Positions 12,947 to 21,468 of a stretch of DNA of 36,479 nt are shown piece by piece. Made by a program: the position numbers and the translations under genes. Origin of the DNA: an uncultured Ruminococcus sp. (lineage in GTDB: Bacteria > Bacillota > Clostridia > Oscillospirales > Acutalibacteraceae); contig CADBYC010000040.1 in assembly GCA_902798755.1 (NCBI GenBank), forward strand, positions 1 to 36,479. Direction: 5' to 3'. The notes under the pieces are model-generated. The model was not told the DNA's origin. It worked only from the letters and a program-made list of their open reading frames with translations, and ran no database searches. How positions within the stretch are numbered: position 1 is the stretch's first letter; every line of letters begins with the position of its first letter.

Positions 12947-15307
12947 TTATTTCTTGAGCAGGATTCCGACTTTTTCAAGGTCATTGATGATACCGTCGGT
13001 AACGGCGGTGACCTCTTCCTTGGTCAAGGTGCGGGTGTTATCGGAGAAGGTCAGGCGCACGGCGATGGATGAATTATCCTCCGCCTCATAGATATCGATG
13101 ACGTCTACGTTCTTGATCAGCTCGCAGGCGGCGTTCTCGATGGCTTTCTTGATCGGCGCGAAGCGGGAAGAAAGGAAGCTCAAGTCGATCTCGATCGCGG
13201 GGAACTTGGATGGTCCGACATAGTGGATGGAGTAGTTTTCGATCGCGGCGAACTTGTCCATGTCGATCTCGGCAAAGACGACGGTCGCGCGCTTGTCGAG
13301 CTTCTTCATCACGGACGGGTGGATCAGACCGATCTTGCCGATCACGTTGCCGTCTACGATGACCGCGTTCAGGTTCACGGGATGCTCAAAGTCGAACGCA
13401 GGCTCGAGCTTCTCGAAGCTGACCGCCTTATGCTTTAATTCATCGACGAGCGTTTCGATGATGGCTTTCATCTCAAAGTACTGCTCTCTGACGTTCTGAC
13501 CCTTGCGGTACAGGGTGATGCCGAGGTGCTTTTCTTCGATACAGAGGTTGTCGCTTGTCATGCCTGTCACAACTCTGCCGACTTCAAAGATACCGAATTC
13601 GGGAGCGTAACCGAGGTTTGCTCTGACCTGACAGAGCTGGGTCGGGATCATGGTCTTGCGGATGGTCTCGATATTGGGGTTGGAGGCGTTCGCGAGCTTG
13701 ATCACGCCTTCGTTCTTGATGCCCAGCTCCTTGAGCTCGTCCACATAGTTCCAGACATAGGAGTGCAGCTCGTGCAAATTGAAGTGCTTGACGAGGATAT
13801 CCTTGAGGTTGTCCTCGTCCTTCTTGACAGGCTCGGGACGGGTCGGGAACAAGGGAGCATTCGCGGTGTGGATCTCAAAATTATCATAACCGTAGATTCG
13901 GGTGATCTCTTCAATGATGTCCGCCTTGATGGTGACGTCCTTGGTGGCGCGCCATGAGGGGACCTTTACGGAGAAGTCGTCGTTCTCGCAGCTCACCTCA
14001 AAGCCTAAGCGCTGTAAGGTGCCGACGATAGTATCGTTGTCGATCTTGATACCTGTGTACTTATCGACGTACGCCTTGTCAAAGCTCAGCTCGACCTCGG
14101 GATAGTGATAAGCGTACTCGTCGGTCAGGGAGGATACGACCTTGATACCGCCGTCATATTTCTCTAAAAGAAATACGAATCTTGCGATCGCCGCGGTAGT
14201 CAGCTCGGGATCGAGCGACTTCTCATAGCGCATGGAAGCGTCGGTACGGTGAGAAAGACGGACGGTGGACTTGCGGATAGAAGCCGCGTCAAAGGTCGCG
14301 GACTCGAGGGTCAGGGTGTGGGTATCCTCGACGATCTCGCTGTCGAGACCGCCCATGATGCCCGCGATCGCGACAGGATCGTCGCCGTTGCAGATCATCA
14401 GCGTATCGGTGTCGATGTGGCGCTCTACGCCGTCAAGGGTCTTGAAGTCGAATTCCTTGTCAAAGCGCTTGATACGGATATTCTCCACCTTGCGGGAGTC
14501 GAACGCGTGCATCGGCTGACCCATCTCGAGCATGAGGTAGTTGGTCATGTCGGCAAGGAAGTTGATGGCGCGCATACCGCAGTAGAACAGGCGGATACGC
14601 ATATCGACAGGGCTGACGCTACGGGAAATGTTCTCGAACTGTAAGCAGGAGTAGCGATAGCACAGCGGATCCTCGATCTTCATATCGACCTTCGGCAGGC
14701 TGTCATACGCCGCAAGGTCCGCGAAGTCGAGCGCTTTCAGGGGTCTTTGGGCGATGGCGGCGAACTCGCGCGCGATACCGTAGTGGCTCCACAGGTCGGG
14801 ACGGTTGGTCAGCGACTTGTTGTCTACTTCAAAGATGATATCCTCAATAGCGTAGATATCCTTGAGGTCGGTACCGAGAGCGACGTCGTCGGTGATGTCC
14901 ATGATACCCGCGTGATCGTCGGAAATGCCGATCTCCTTCTCGGAGCAGCACATACCGTAGCTCATGTAGCCCGCCAAGGGTCTCGGAGCGATCTCGATCT
15001 CGCCGATCTTCGCGCCTACCTTGGCGAAAGCGGTCTTCATGCCGACGCGGACGTTCGGCGCGCCGCAGACGACGTCTACTAATTCATCTTCGCCGATATC
15101 CACCTTCAGAAGATGGAGCTTTTTAGACTCGGGGTGATCTTCAATGCTCTTGATCTGAGCGACGACGATGCCGCTGATATCAGAGCCCTTGAACTGTATG
15201 TCGTTCTCTACCTCCGCGGTAGAGAGAGAAAACTGGTTGATCAGTTTCAGATCGTCGAGACCGCTCAGGTCAACGAAATCCTTGATCCAATTCATTGATA
15301 AAAACAT
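12947..15307 (-). CDS. pheT: Phenylalanine-tRNA ligase beta subunit
   Basis: This is the beta subunit of the (alpha-beta)2 enzyme that charges tRNA-Phe; it carries tRNA binding and editing. The 786 residues show the usual order: an EMAP/OB tRNA-binding domain (about 40-150), B3/B4 editing domain, B5 domain with paired helices, the catalytic-like core and a C-terminal FDX-ACB anticodon-binding domain (starting near FPAIEIDLSFL). The ATG follows GGAGG by 7 nt. It starts 12 bp after pheS and shares its T-box. Confidence 0.96.
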   Translation of the reverse strand: MFLSMNWIKDFVDLSGLDDLKLINQFSLSTAEVENDIQFKGSDISGIVVAQIKSIEDHPESKKLHLLKVDIGEDELVDVVCGAPNVRVGMKTAFAKVGAKIGEIEIAPRPLAGYMSYGMCCSEKEIGISDDHAGIMDITDDVALGTDLKDIYAIEDIIFEVDNKSLTNRPDLWSHYGIAREFAAIAQRPLKALDFADLAAYDSLPKVDMKIEDPLCYRYSCLQFENISRSVSPVDMRIRLFYCGMRAINFLADMTNYLMLEMGQPMHAFDSRKVENIRIKRFDKEFDFKTLDGVERHIDTDTLMICNGDDPVAIAGIMGGLDSEIVEDTHTLTLESATFDAASIRKSTVRLSHRTDASMRYEKSLDPELTTAAIARFVFLLEKYDGGIKVVSSLTDEYAYHYPEVELSFDKAYVDKYTGIKIDNDTIVGTLQRLGFEVSCENDDFSVKVPSWRATKDVTIKADIIEEITRIYGYDNFEIHTANAPLFPTRPEPVKKDEDNLKDILVKHFNLHELHSYVWNYVDELKELGIKNEGVIKLANASNPNIETIRKTMIPTQLCQVRANLGYAPEFGIFEVGRVVTGMTSDNLCIEEKHLGITLYRKGQNVREQYFEMKAIIETLVDELKHKAVSFEKLEPAFDFEHPVNLNAVIVDGNVIGKIGLIHPSVMKKLDKRATVVFAEIDMDKFAAIENYSIHYVGPSKFPAIEIDLSFLSSRFAPIKKAIENAACELIKNVDVIDIYEAEDNSSIAVRLTFSDNTRTLTKEEVTAVTDGIINDLEKVGILLKK

Positions 15308-15319
15308 CGTGCGACCTCC

Positions 15320-16375
15320 TTACTTATCGTCCGTGAACTGGCTCATTACTTTCAGCGAGCCGCTGTTCAGGTCACGGATATCCTTGATACCGTACTTCAT
15401 CATCGCGAGTCTGGTAAGACCGAGACCAAACGCGAAGCCGGTGTACTTTTCGGGGTCGATGCCGCCCTCCTTGAGCACCTCGGGGTGGATCATACCGCAG
15501 GGGCACAGCTCGAGCCAGCCGGAGTGGTTGCAGGACGGACAGCCCGTCTCGCCGCCGCAGATCAGGCAGGAGATATCCAGCTCAAAGCCCGGTTCGACGA
15601 ACGGGAAGAAGCCCGGACGCAGGCGCACCTTGATATCTCTCTGGAACACCTCGCTGAGCATGGTTTTCATGAAATAGATCAGGTTGGAGATCGAGATATC
15701 CTTGTCCACCATCACGCCCTCCATCTGGAAGAAGGTGTTCTCATGCGTGGCGTCGGTGGCTTCGTTTCGAAAGCATCTGCCCGGGAAGATGGCGCGGATC
15801 GGCATACCGTCCTCCATGAGCTGTTTGCCGTATTTTTTGAGGATCGCGTTCTGCGCGGCGGAGGTCTGCGATTTCAGCAGCTCGCCGTTCTCGAGATAAT
15901 AGGTATCCTGCATATCGCGGGCGGGGTGGTTCTTCGGGACGTTGACCGCCTCAAAGCACTCATAGTCGGTGACGACCTCGGGATAATCCTCTACGTTGAA
16001 GCCCATCGTGGTGAAGATACGCTCGCACTCACGCTGGACGAGGGTGATCGGGTGATAAGAGCCCCTGTCCTCTTTGGTGGGGATCGTCAGGTCGAACTCG
16101 GGCATCTCGTCGATCTCGCGCTGGATCTCGAGCGCCTTCAATTCCTCCGCGCGGCTCTGGATCTTCTCCGCCGCCTGCTGTTTGAGGACGTTGATCTTCT
16201 GACCGAATTCCTTCTTCTCCTCGTTGGAGAGCGCCTTCATGCCCTTGAGCAGGTCGGTGATGGAGCCCTTCTTACCGAGATACTTGACGCGCAGGTTCTC
16301 GAGCGCCTGCGGATCGGCGGCTGCCGAGAGATCCTCGCGCAGCTGCGCTTTCAGTTGTTCCAGTTTTTCTATCAT
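15320..16375 (-). CDS. pheS: Phenylalanine-tRNA ligase alpha subunit
   Basis: This is the catalytic subunit of phenylalanyl-tRNA synthetase. The 351-residue protein has an N-terminal coiled coil (1-90) and the class II core with the motif 2 region PGRCFRNEATDATHENTFFQMEG. A zinc-knuckle-like insert CLICGGETGCPSCNHSGW is common in Firmicutes and Thermotoga PheS. Motif 3 is GFAFGLGLTRLAMMKYGI. GGAGG precedes the ATG by 6 nt. Expression is controlled by the T-box leader upstream. Confidence 0.96.
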   Translation of the reverse strand: MIEKLEQLKAQLREDLSAAADPQALENLRVKYLGKKGSITDLLKGMKALSNEEKKEFGQKINVLKQQAAEKIQSRAEELKALEIQREIDEMPEFDLTIPTKEDRGSYHPITLVQRECERIFTTMGFNVEDYPEVVTDYECFEAVNVPKNHPARDMQDTYYLENGELLKSQTSAAQNAILKKYGKQLMEDGMPIRAIFPGRCFRNEATDATHENTFFQMEGVMVDKDISISNLIYFMKTMLSEVFQRDIKVRLRPGFFPFVEPGFELDISCLICGGETGCPSCNHSGWLELCPCGMIHPEVLKEGGIDPEKYTGFAFGLGLTRLAMMKYGIKDIRDLNSGSLKVMSQFTDDK

Positions 16376-16416
16376 ATTTACCTCCGAAATAATAGTAAAG
16401 ATTTAGGAGTATTCTC

Positions 16417-16441
16417 CGTAGGGACGACCATCGGTCGTCCG
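16417..16441 (+). repeat. REP-like palindrome, copy 4
   Basis: CGTAG followed by GGACGACCATCGGTCGTCC, one base different from the copies at 59-82 and 7065-7088. It lies between pheS and its T-box terminator, i.e. inside the transcribed leader. Confidence 0.7.
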
Positions 16442-16503
16442 TCGGCAGGAACGTTTCACCCCTATCTCACGTTTTACAGTCAATAAAGCCCGTCATTCTG
16501 CGA

Positions 16504-16525
16504 ACGAGCATTGCTCGTCCCTACG
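16504..16525 (-). repeat. REP-like palindrome, copy 5
   Basis: On the minus strand it reads CGTAGGGACGAGCAATGCTCGT, like the copy at 7234-7257. With the copy at 16417 it makes a second inverted GTAG pair about 85 bp apart, again in a REPIN-like layout. Confidence 0.7.
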
Positions 16526-16545
16526 GTCAACGATACCGTAAAACT

Positions 16546-16865
16546 AAAAAAGTCCTCCCATCCCAAGGGACGGAAGAACCGCGGTACCACCCAAATTTCC
16601 GAGAACAAGTATTGTTAAGGGTCGTTAGGCAACCCTCCGGCACGCGACACACGTGTCTCGTGCCACCTCCCTTAGGAAAGGGAGGCTAAGCCTCGGACGC
16701 TCGTCGACCTGTAACGGGGTCAGCCGTCAGAGCCTACTGTGCGTGTTCAGCTCTGCCGCTCGGGAGTGAACTTCGCTCAGGCTCTCTCCGTCCGTACTTC
16801 CAGCCGATGATACAGACTCTCTGTCGAGGTTACAAGAGTTACTCTCTCCGTCACAGCGTTATCAA
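16546..16865 (-). promoter_or_regulatory. T-box riboswitch of pheST
   Basis: The minus strand carries the conserved T-box GGGTGGTACCGCGG (16579-16592). It overlaps a terminator/antiterminator region that ends in a hairpin (TCTTCCGTCCC / GGATGGGAGGA) followed by TTTTTT (16546-16551). Upstream is a structured Stem I region with AGAGAG motifs. A TTC at 16768-16770 in GCGAAGTTCACTCCC fits the position and sequence of a phenylalanine specifier. Uncharged tRNA-Phe would stabilise the antiterminator and allow pheST transcription. Confidence 0.9.
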
Positions 16866-16870
16866 AAGTT

Positions 16871-16899
16871 ATCATAACACCAACGGAAGAATTTTGCAA
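16871..16899 (-). promoter_or_regulatory. Promoter of the pheST T-box leader
   Basis: TTGCAA (16894-16899), 17-bp spacer, TATGAT (16871-16876) on the minus strand, placing the transcript start near 16864. Confidence 0.7.
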
Positions 16900-16906
16900 G
16901 ACTTTA

Positions 16907-16935
16907 TTGAAAAATATCTGATTATATGGTAAAGT
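16907..16935 (+). promoter_or_regulatory. Promoter of the membrane protein-nnrD operon
   Basis: TTGAAA (16907-16912), 17 bp, TAAAGT (16930-16935), reading toward the gene at 17011 and divergent from the pheST promoter. Confidence 0.55.
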
Positions 16936-17010
16936 AGTACCTGTCGGCGGTCTCACCGCCTGAACGATAGAGCGTCGCCGACCGAATGAAAGATACACGA
17001 GGTGTTTACT

Positions 17011-17553
17011 ATGGATACTTTGATCGAACAAGTCGTACCCAAGGCGAAGAACGCGGGCTACGGCGTCAAGATCGCCCTGATCATCCTGATCGCCATCGCG
17101 ATCCCTGCTATCTTTATCATCATAGCGAAGATCACGGGCATCGCCTATCTTGCCATGATCGGCATGTTCTTACTGCTGTTCACCGCCTACGGCGCGTGGT
17201 ACTTCATCACGTCCTTGAAGGTCGAGTATGAATACTCCTTCCTCTCTTCTACCCTGCGCATCGACAAGATCATCGCCAAACGCAGACGCAGAGCCATCGT
17301 CAAGGTGGACGTCAGAAAGTTCGACGACTTCTTCCCCTACTCCGACAAGGAGATGAACAGCCACAAGTTCAACAAGGTCTACCGCGCTTCGACTAAGGAA
17401 TTCTCCGAGGAGAACTACGTCGCGGCTTATCACGACGAAGCCAAGGGCAAGTGCGCGATCCTGTTCACTCCCAACGATAAATTACTTGCGGAGATGAAGC
17501 CGTATTTCAACAACGAGCTCCGCAAAAAGCTCTTTGTCAACAAGCAGTTATGA
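17011..17553 (+). CDS. Small membrane protein with two N-terminal TM segments (DUF6106-like)
   Basis: Its 180 residues comprise two adjacent hydrophobic segments (about 20-70) and then a cytosolic domain containing VEYEYSFLSSTLRIDKIIAKRRRR, CAILFTPNDKLLAEMKPYF and a basic C-terminus. By eye it resembles the DUF6106 group of clostridial membrane proteins; this is recollection and has not been searched. The ATG at 17011 follows GAGGTG by 6 nt. Its stop overlaps the nnrD start (ATGA), so translation is coupled. Function unknown. Confidence 0.7.
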   Translation: MDTLIEQVVPKAKNAGYGVKIALIILIAIAIPAIFIIIAKITGIAYLAMIGMFLLLFTAYGAWYFITSLKVEYEYSFLSSTLRIDKIIAKRRRRAIVKVDVRKFDDFFPYSDKEMNSHKFNKVYRASTKEFSEENYVAAYHDEAKGKCAILFTPNDKLLAEMKPYFNNELRKKLFVNKQL

Positions 17554-18431
17554 TCCGCATAGACTTCGACTATCTCGAACGGCATTTCCCCCGCCGACCC
17601 TGTGACGCGCATAAGGGCACGATGGGGACGCTGGTCTCCCTGACAGGCAGCTTCGGCTTTGCGGGAGCGGCGGTACTCAGCGCCAAGGCGGCGCTCAGAT
17701 CGGGCGTCGGGCTTCACTATCAGGTCTTGCCCGAGAGCATCTATCCCCTGTTCGGCGGCACGGTACACGAGAGCGTATGCGTACCCGTCAAGGGCAATGA
17801 TATCGGCACATTATGCAAGGCGGATATTCCCGCGATCTCAGCGAGCCTTGAGAAAGCGACAGCGATACTGATCGGCTGCGGCATGGGCAATAATGACGCT
17901 ACTGCCGAGGTGCTCAAAGCGGTCTTATCGACGGCGAAATGCCCCGTCATCATCGACGCGGACGGCATAAACGTCCTGTCACAGCATATACATGAAATAG
18001 ATGACTGCAAAGCGCCGATCATTCTCACCCCGCACGTCAAGGAATTCTCACGTCTTAGCGGTCTGAGCGTGGCGGATATTCTCAAAGCCCCCGCAAAGGT
18101 CGCGGAGGAATACAGCAAGGCGCGCAGGGGTATCACCCTCGTCCTCAAAGGTCACCGCACCTATATCGCCCAAAACGGCGAGGTCTACGAGAACATCGCG
18201 GGCAACAGCGGCATGGCGAAGGGCGGCTCGGGCGACGTGCTGGCGGGCGTGATCGCTTCGCTCACGGCGCAGGGCGCAGAGCCGCTTGAAGCGGCGGTGA
18301 TGGGCGTACATATCCACGCGCTCGCGGGAGATATCGCGGCGGCAAGGCTCAGCCAGACCGCCATGCTCCCCTCCGACATCATCGACTCGCTCAGCGAGGT
18401 ATATACCAAGCTCGAGGACGCGATCGGCTGA
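17550..18431 (+). CDS. nnrD: ADP-dependent NAD(P)H-hydrate dehydratase
   Basis: This enzyme repairs hydrated NADH/NADPH (NADHX) using ADP or ATP. The 293-residue ribokinase-like protein has the family motifs KGTMGTLVSLTGS near the N-terminus, IDADGIN, LTPHVKEFSRL and NSGMAKGGSGDVLAG (anion hole and catalytic Asp). Only the kinase-type domain is present; the epimerase half (NnrE), often fused, is absent here. It overlaps the upstream membrane protein gene by 4 bp (ATGA) and has no clear ribosome binding site of its own, which fits translational coupling. Confidence 0.92.
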   Translation: MIRIDFDYLERHFPRRPCDAHKGTMGTLVSLTGSFGFAGAAVLSAKAALRSGVGLHYQVLPESIYPLFGGTVHESVCVPVKGNDIGTLCKADIPAISASLEKATAILIGCGMGNNDATAEVLKAVLSTAKCPVIIDADGINVLSQHIHEIDDCKAPIILTPHVKEFSRLSGLSVADILKAPAKVAEEYSKARRGITLVLKGHRTYIAQNGEVYENIAGNSGMAKGGSGDVLAGVIASLTAQGAEPLEAAVMGVHIHALAGDIAAARLSQTAMLPSDIIDSLSEVYTKLEDAIG

Positions 18432-18468
18432 TCATAAGCTCGCTATACCAACTCAGACAGACGTACAA

Positions 18469-18508
18469 AACCGACGGAAGTAACCATTGCTCCGTCGGTT
18501 ATTTTTTT
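18469..18508 (+). terminator. Terminator of nnrD operon
   Basis: AACCGACGGA and TCCGTCGGTT form a perfect 10-bp stem with a 12-nt loop, followed by ATTTTTTT. It lies 38 bp after the nnrD stop. Confidence 0.85.
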
Positions 18509-18531
18509 GAGAATCATCGAGAAATCATTAA

Positions 18532-18709
18532 TACTAATCCTTGATAAAAAGATTTAATCAGATATTAGTGATATATTTCGGATAGCGCGACGGGAGACGC
18601 AGACAGGCTGGCGCCTGTCAAGAGACAGGCTGGCGCCTGTCAAGGAGCCCAACAAAGCTATACGAAATATAGCGCAATAGATGATATAGGTTTTTATTAA
18701 GGATTAGTA
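18532..18709 (+). mobile_element. MITE, copy 2 (178 bp)
   Basis: It has the same inverted ends as copy 1 (TACTAATCCTTGATAAA / TTTATTAAGGATTAGTA). It is flanked by the 3-bp direct repeat TAA (18529-18531 and 18710-18712). The internal hairpin unit AGACAGGCTGGCGCCTGTCA is present twice in full; copy 1 lacks 11 bp of the second unit. Otherwise only one substitution was seen, so the two insertions are recent. It is in the same orientation as copy 1. Confidence 0.88.
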
Positions 18710-18726
18710 TAAAATTTGGAGGTACT

Positions 18727-19203
18727 ATGAAACGAATCTTTCTGTTATTCATGACGCTCCCGCTGTTCCTGCTGTCTGCCTGCGGCGAACCGCCGACGGT
18801 AGAGAGCGACTGCCGTCTTGCGTTCACGGCGGAGAACGCGGAGCTCCCCTATGCGGGCACGGTAGAGAAAAACGGCGATACCCTGACCGTCACCATGAGC
18901 GAACCGTACACGGTGCAGGATATGGCGTTCACCTATGAGGACAGCGCGCTGTCGATCAACTACGGCGGTCACTCCACACAGTCGAGCGCCGATTATCTGC
19001 CCACCGACAGCGTCCCCGCCATGCTGTACAGCACCCTCTCTTATCTTCCGCAGGCGGCGTACAGCGGCACACAGGACGGCGCTGACCGCTTCATTCTCCC
19101 TACCCCCTACGGCGACAGTGAGCTGACGGCACGGGACGGTATCCCTGTATCCCTGACCGTTCCGAAAAGCGCGCTGACCTTCTCCTTTGAGCCGATCGGC
19201 TGA
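18727..19203 (+). CDS. Lipoprotein of unknown function
   Basis: Its 158 residues comprise a lipoprotein signal (MKRIFLLFMTLPLFLLSAC, lipidated C19) followed by a small domain that looks mostly beta-stranded (LPYAGTVEKNGDTLTVTMSEPY, LTFSFEPIG). It would be tethered to the outer face of the cytoplasmic membrane. I do not recognise the family. GGAGG lies 5 nt before the ATG. The MITE ends 17 bp upstream of the start and a terminator lies on its far side. Its promoter must therefore be inside the MITE or in the 23 bp before it. Confidence 0.75.
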   Translation: MKRIFLLFMTLPLFLLSACGEPPTVESDCRLAFTAENAELPYAGTVEKNGDTLTVTMSEPYTVQDMAFTYEDSALSINYGGHSTQSSADYLPTDSVPAMLYSTLSYLPQAAYSGTQDGADRFILPTPYGDSELTARDGIPVSLTVPKSALTFSFEPIG

Positions 19204-19271
19204 CAGCAATGGAGCATTTACCGTTATACCGTCGAATATCTTCTCACATAATCGCGGACACAGACATAAAA

Positions 19272-19297
19272 CAGGGCGCTCCGATGGGAACGCCCTG
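19272..19297 (-). terminator. Terminator of the secreted propeller protein gene
   Basis: CAGGGCG and CGCCCTG enclose a 12-nt loop. On the minus strand the stem is followed by TTTTATG. It sits 15 bp beyond the stop at 19312 and may also serve the convergent lipoprotein gene. Confidence 0.65.
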
Positions 19298-19311
19298 CTC
19301 TGTTATCTCAT

Positions 19312-21108
19312 TCAGTTTTCATTGAATTTTGTCTGAAAATCCTTTTCGAGATTCTCCGCATGCAGTCTAAGCAACGGCACACTGATACGCCCTGTCAAAA
19401 AGCCTACGCAGAACGGCTGACCGCCGCGGATCTCATACACGACAGGCGCTTCCTGTCCGACGTAGCACTCGCCGTCGATCTCGTCAGGTAAATTTCCTTC
19501 AAAGAAAATATTTCTCAGCTTGGGGCAATTCGAGATCGACTGCTTCTGCATGCTGTTCACACCCGCGGGAATGTACAGGTCCTTCATGATCTCGTTATCC
19601 TTGATCGCGCCCTCGGCAAGCGTTTTCAGCTCGCCGTCGTTGCTCGGGATATTGACCTTTTCGTCCACGCCGACGTACTCGACCAGCGTACTGCCGTCCT
19701 CGCCGAAGGTGTAGGCGAATTTATACTGCGCCGTCATATCCACAGCGCCCTCAACGGTCATTGCGGAGAAGGTATCGCCCGCGCGGAACAGATACCGCTC
19801 ATGTACGTCCTCGGGGCTGAGCCACTCCGCCTTATCGCTGCCCTTGCGGTAGCCGTACACCCTGCCGTCATAGTCGCGCTGAGCGGTGTAGCCGTCGAGG
19901 ATATAACCTTCACGCGCGTAGTCGAGCTCGGGTACGGTCTGCTCCTCGTGATACTCCGCGCTCAGGCTGAGCGGTTCGCCCACGCCCTCGCCGCTGTTGT
20001 AATTGACCTCATATCTCTCGGCGATCCACTGCGCGTACAGCTTTAAGTTGCCGAACCTGACGGTCTCGGACACAGGCTCTTCATCATCATACAGCACATA
20101 GTTGTATACGTCGGAGCTGTCGAGCCATTCATAGTCGGAGGCGCCGTTTTCAAAGCCGATATATTTGCCGTCGCAGGTGCGCTGTGCCTGCCAGCCCGCG
20201 AAGAAATAGCCGTCCTTTGTAAAGGCGTTCTTCGCAAGCGGGGTGCTCTCGCCGTAGGTCACGGTGGTAGGCTTCATCTCTCCCTCGCCGCCGCTTGAGT
20301 CATATGACACATTGTAGGCAATCTTGCTGGCGTTATTGAAGCCGACGCGGTAGAGCTTGTTGCCGTAATAGAACAGCGAGGTGTAGAAGGTCTTGCCCAC
20401 GTGGAAGAGGTTCTCGACCTCGTCGGAGCTCGCCATCGGGATATCCTTGATGTGCTTGCCGTCGTAGTCATAGACGACAAGGATATTGTTGCCGCCGCTC
20501 TGGACAAAGTAGATGTAATCGTCGTCACAGTCGCAGCCCTGGCGGGTGTAGCCTGTCTTGACGCCGGTAAACTTTTCTTTTACCTTGAAATCGGAGTCGA
20601 GGATCGCGAAATCATATGTACCCGATAAGCCCACGACATAGCACTTGTGCTTTGCGTTGTAGGCGATGGCATAGATATCCTCCTTGATCTGCACGTCCTT
20701 GATGGGCGCGAGGGTATCGGGGTCGATCAGGGTGACGACGTCGTAGTAAGGCGCGTTGTTGGCGACGACCAGATAGCCCTTGTCGGAGTTGTAGGTCATG
20801 TCGTTGGAGTGACCCATATTGATGATCTGTTCCTTTGCGACGTACTCCCATGTATTGACGTCGAACTTCGCGAGCGTACACACGCCGCCCGATACAAAGC
20901 CGAAGTACGCGTACTTGCCGTCGGTACACGCGCCCTGGACGGGAGCGGTATTGCCCAGCCCAACGTAGCCCTCGAGGTGGCTGTCGATAAACAGCATATC
21001 CACCTTGGAGAAGAACTCATCGGAAGCGGCATTGCCGACAACGATATTCGCGCACAGCACCGTCAGACACAGCGCGACGCATATCAGAAAACGAAAAATT
21101 CGCTTCAT
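19312..21108 (-). CDS. Secreted beta-propeller / InlB-repeat / leucine-rich-repeat protein
   Basis: This is a 598-residue exported protein. The signal peptide (residues 1-28) ends at NAAS. Residues about 45-280 are beta-propeller-like repeats (KYAYFGFVSGGVCTLAKFDVN, GYLVVANNAPYYDVVTLIDPD, ILVVYDYDGKHIKDI). They are followed by two InlB B-repeat-like modules, each holding a FFAGWQAQR / ILDGYTAQR core. Near the C-terminus is a BspA-type leucine-rich motif (LKTLAEGAIKDNEIMKDLYIPAGV). No LPxTG or dockerin was seen, so how it is retained is unclear. Such modules usually serve adhesion or binding. No role is assigned. Confidence 0.75.
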   Translation of the reverse strand: MKRIFRFLICVALCLTVLCANIVVGNAASDEFFSKVDMLFIDSHLEGYVGLGNTAPVQGACTDGKYAYFGFVSGGVCTLAKFDVNTWEYVAKEQIINMGHSNDMTYNSDKGYLVVANNAPYYDVVTLIDPDTLAPIKDVQIKEDIYAIAYNAKHKCYVVGLSGTYDFAILDSDFKVKEKFTGVKTGYTRQGCDCDDDYIYFVQSGGNNILVVYDYDGKHIKDIPMASSDEVENLFHVGKTFYTSLFYYGNKLYRVGFNNASKIAYNVSYDSSGGEGEMKPTTVTYGESTPLAKNAFTKDGYFFAGWQAQRTCDGKYIGFENGASDYEWLDSSDVYNYVLYDDEEPVSETVRFGNLKLYAQWIAERYEVNYNSGEGVGEPLSLSAEYHEEQTVPELDYAREGYILDGYTAQRDYDGRVYGYRKGSDKAEWLSPEDVHERYLFRAGDTFSAMTVEGAVDMTAQYKFAYTFGEDGSTLVEYVGVDEKVNIPSNDGELKTLAEGAIKDNEIMKDLYIPAGVNSMQKQSISNCPKLRNIFFEGNLPDEIDGECYVGQEAPVVYEIRGGQPFCVGFLTGRISVPLLRLHAENLEKDFQTKFNEN

Positions 21109-21332
21109 ATTTTCTCCTATAGAATTATAATTGCATTGAGATTCAAGAAATCGGTAATTCGCACAAAAACAGCCGTTCTGCTTTGTGCGATATTCACAGC
21201 AAAGCGAGTGCCTTGCCCCTTATATTTATCTATTTTACCATCGTTTTCCCATTGCTTAATTCTAATAGAGAATATTAAAGAAATGTAGTACTTTGTTAAA
21301 AATCTATTCACACTAACGTCGCCCTATACGTC

Positions 21333-21365
21333 AAAAAAGCGCAGGAGAGTTCTCCCGCGCTTTTA
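21333..21365. terminator. Bidirectional terminator-like hairpin
   Basis: AAAAAAGCGCaGGAGA-GT-TCTCCcGCGCTTTT: a long stem with one mismatch, and A/T runs on both sides. Confidence 0.6.
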
Positions 21366-21468
21366 TCATTTAGAGCTTATCGTTCGATCAATGACAGACC
21401 AATCATTTCAGATACAGGGTCGACTGTGACAGCATACAAAGCATGGGTAACCATATTCAGCGCTCGGA

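Noticed and set aside
15485-16486. 333-codon plus-strand open frame over pheS
   Set aside because: It is a shadow of pheS and its leader; low-information composition and no start signals. pheS on the other strand is certain.
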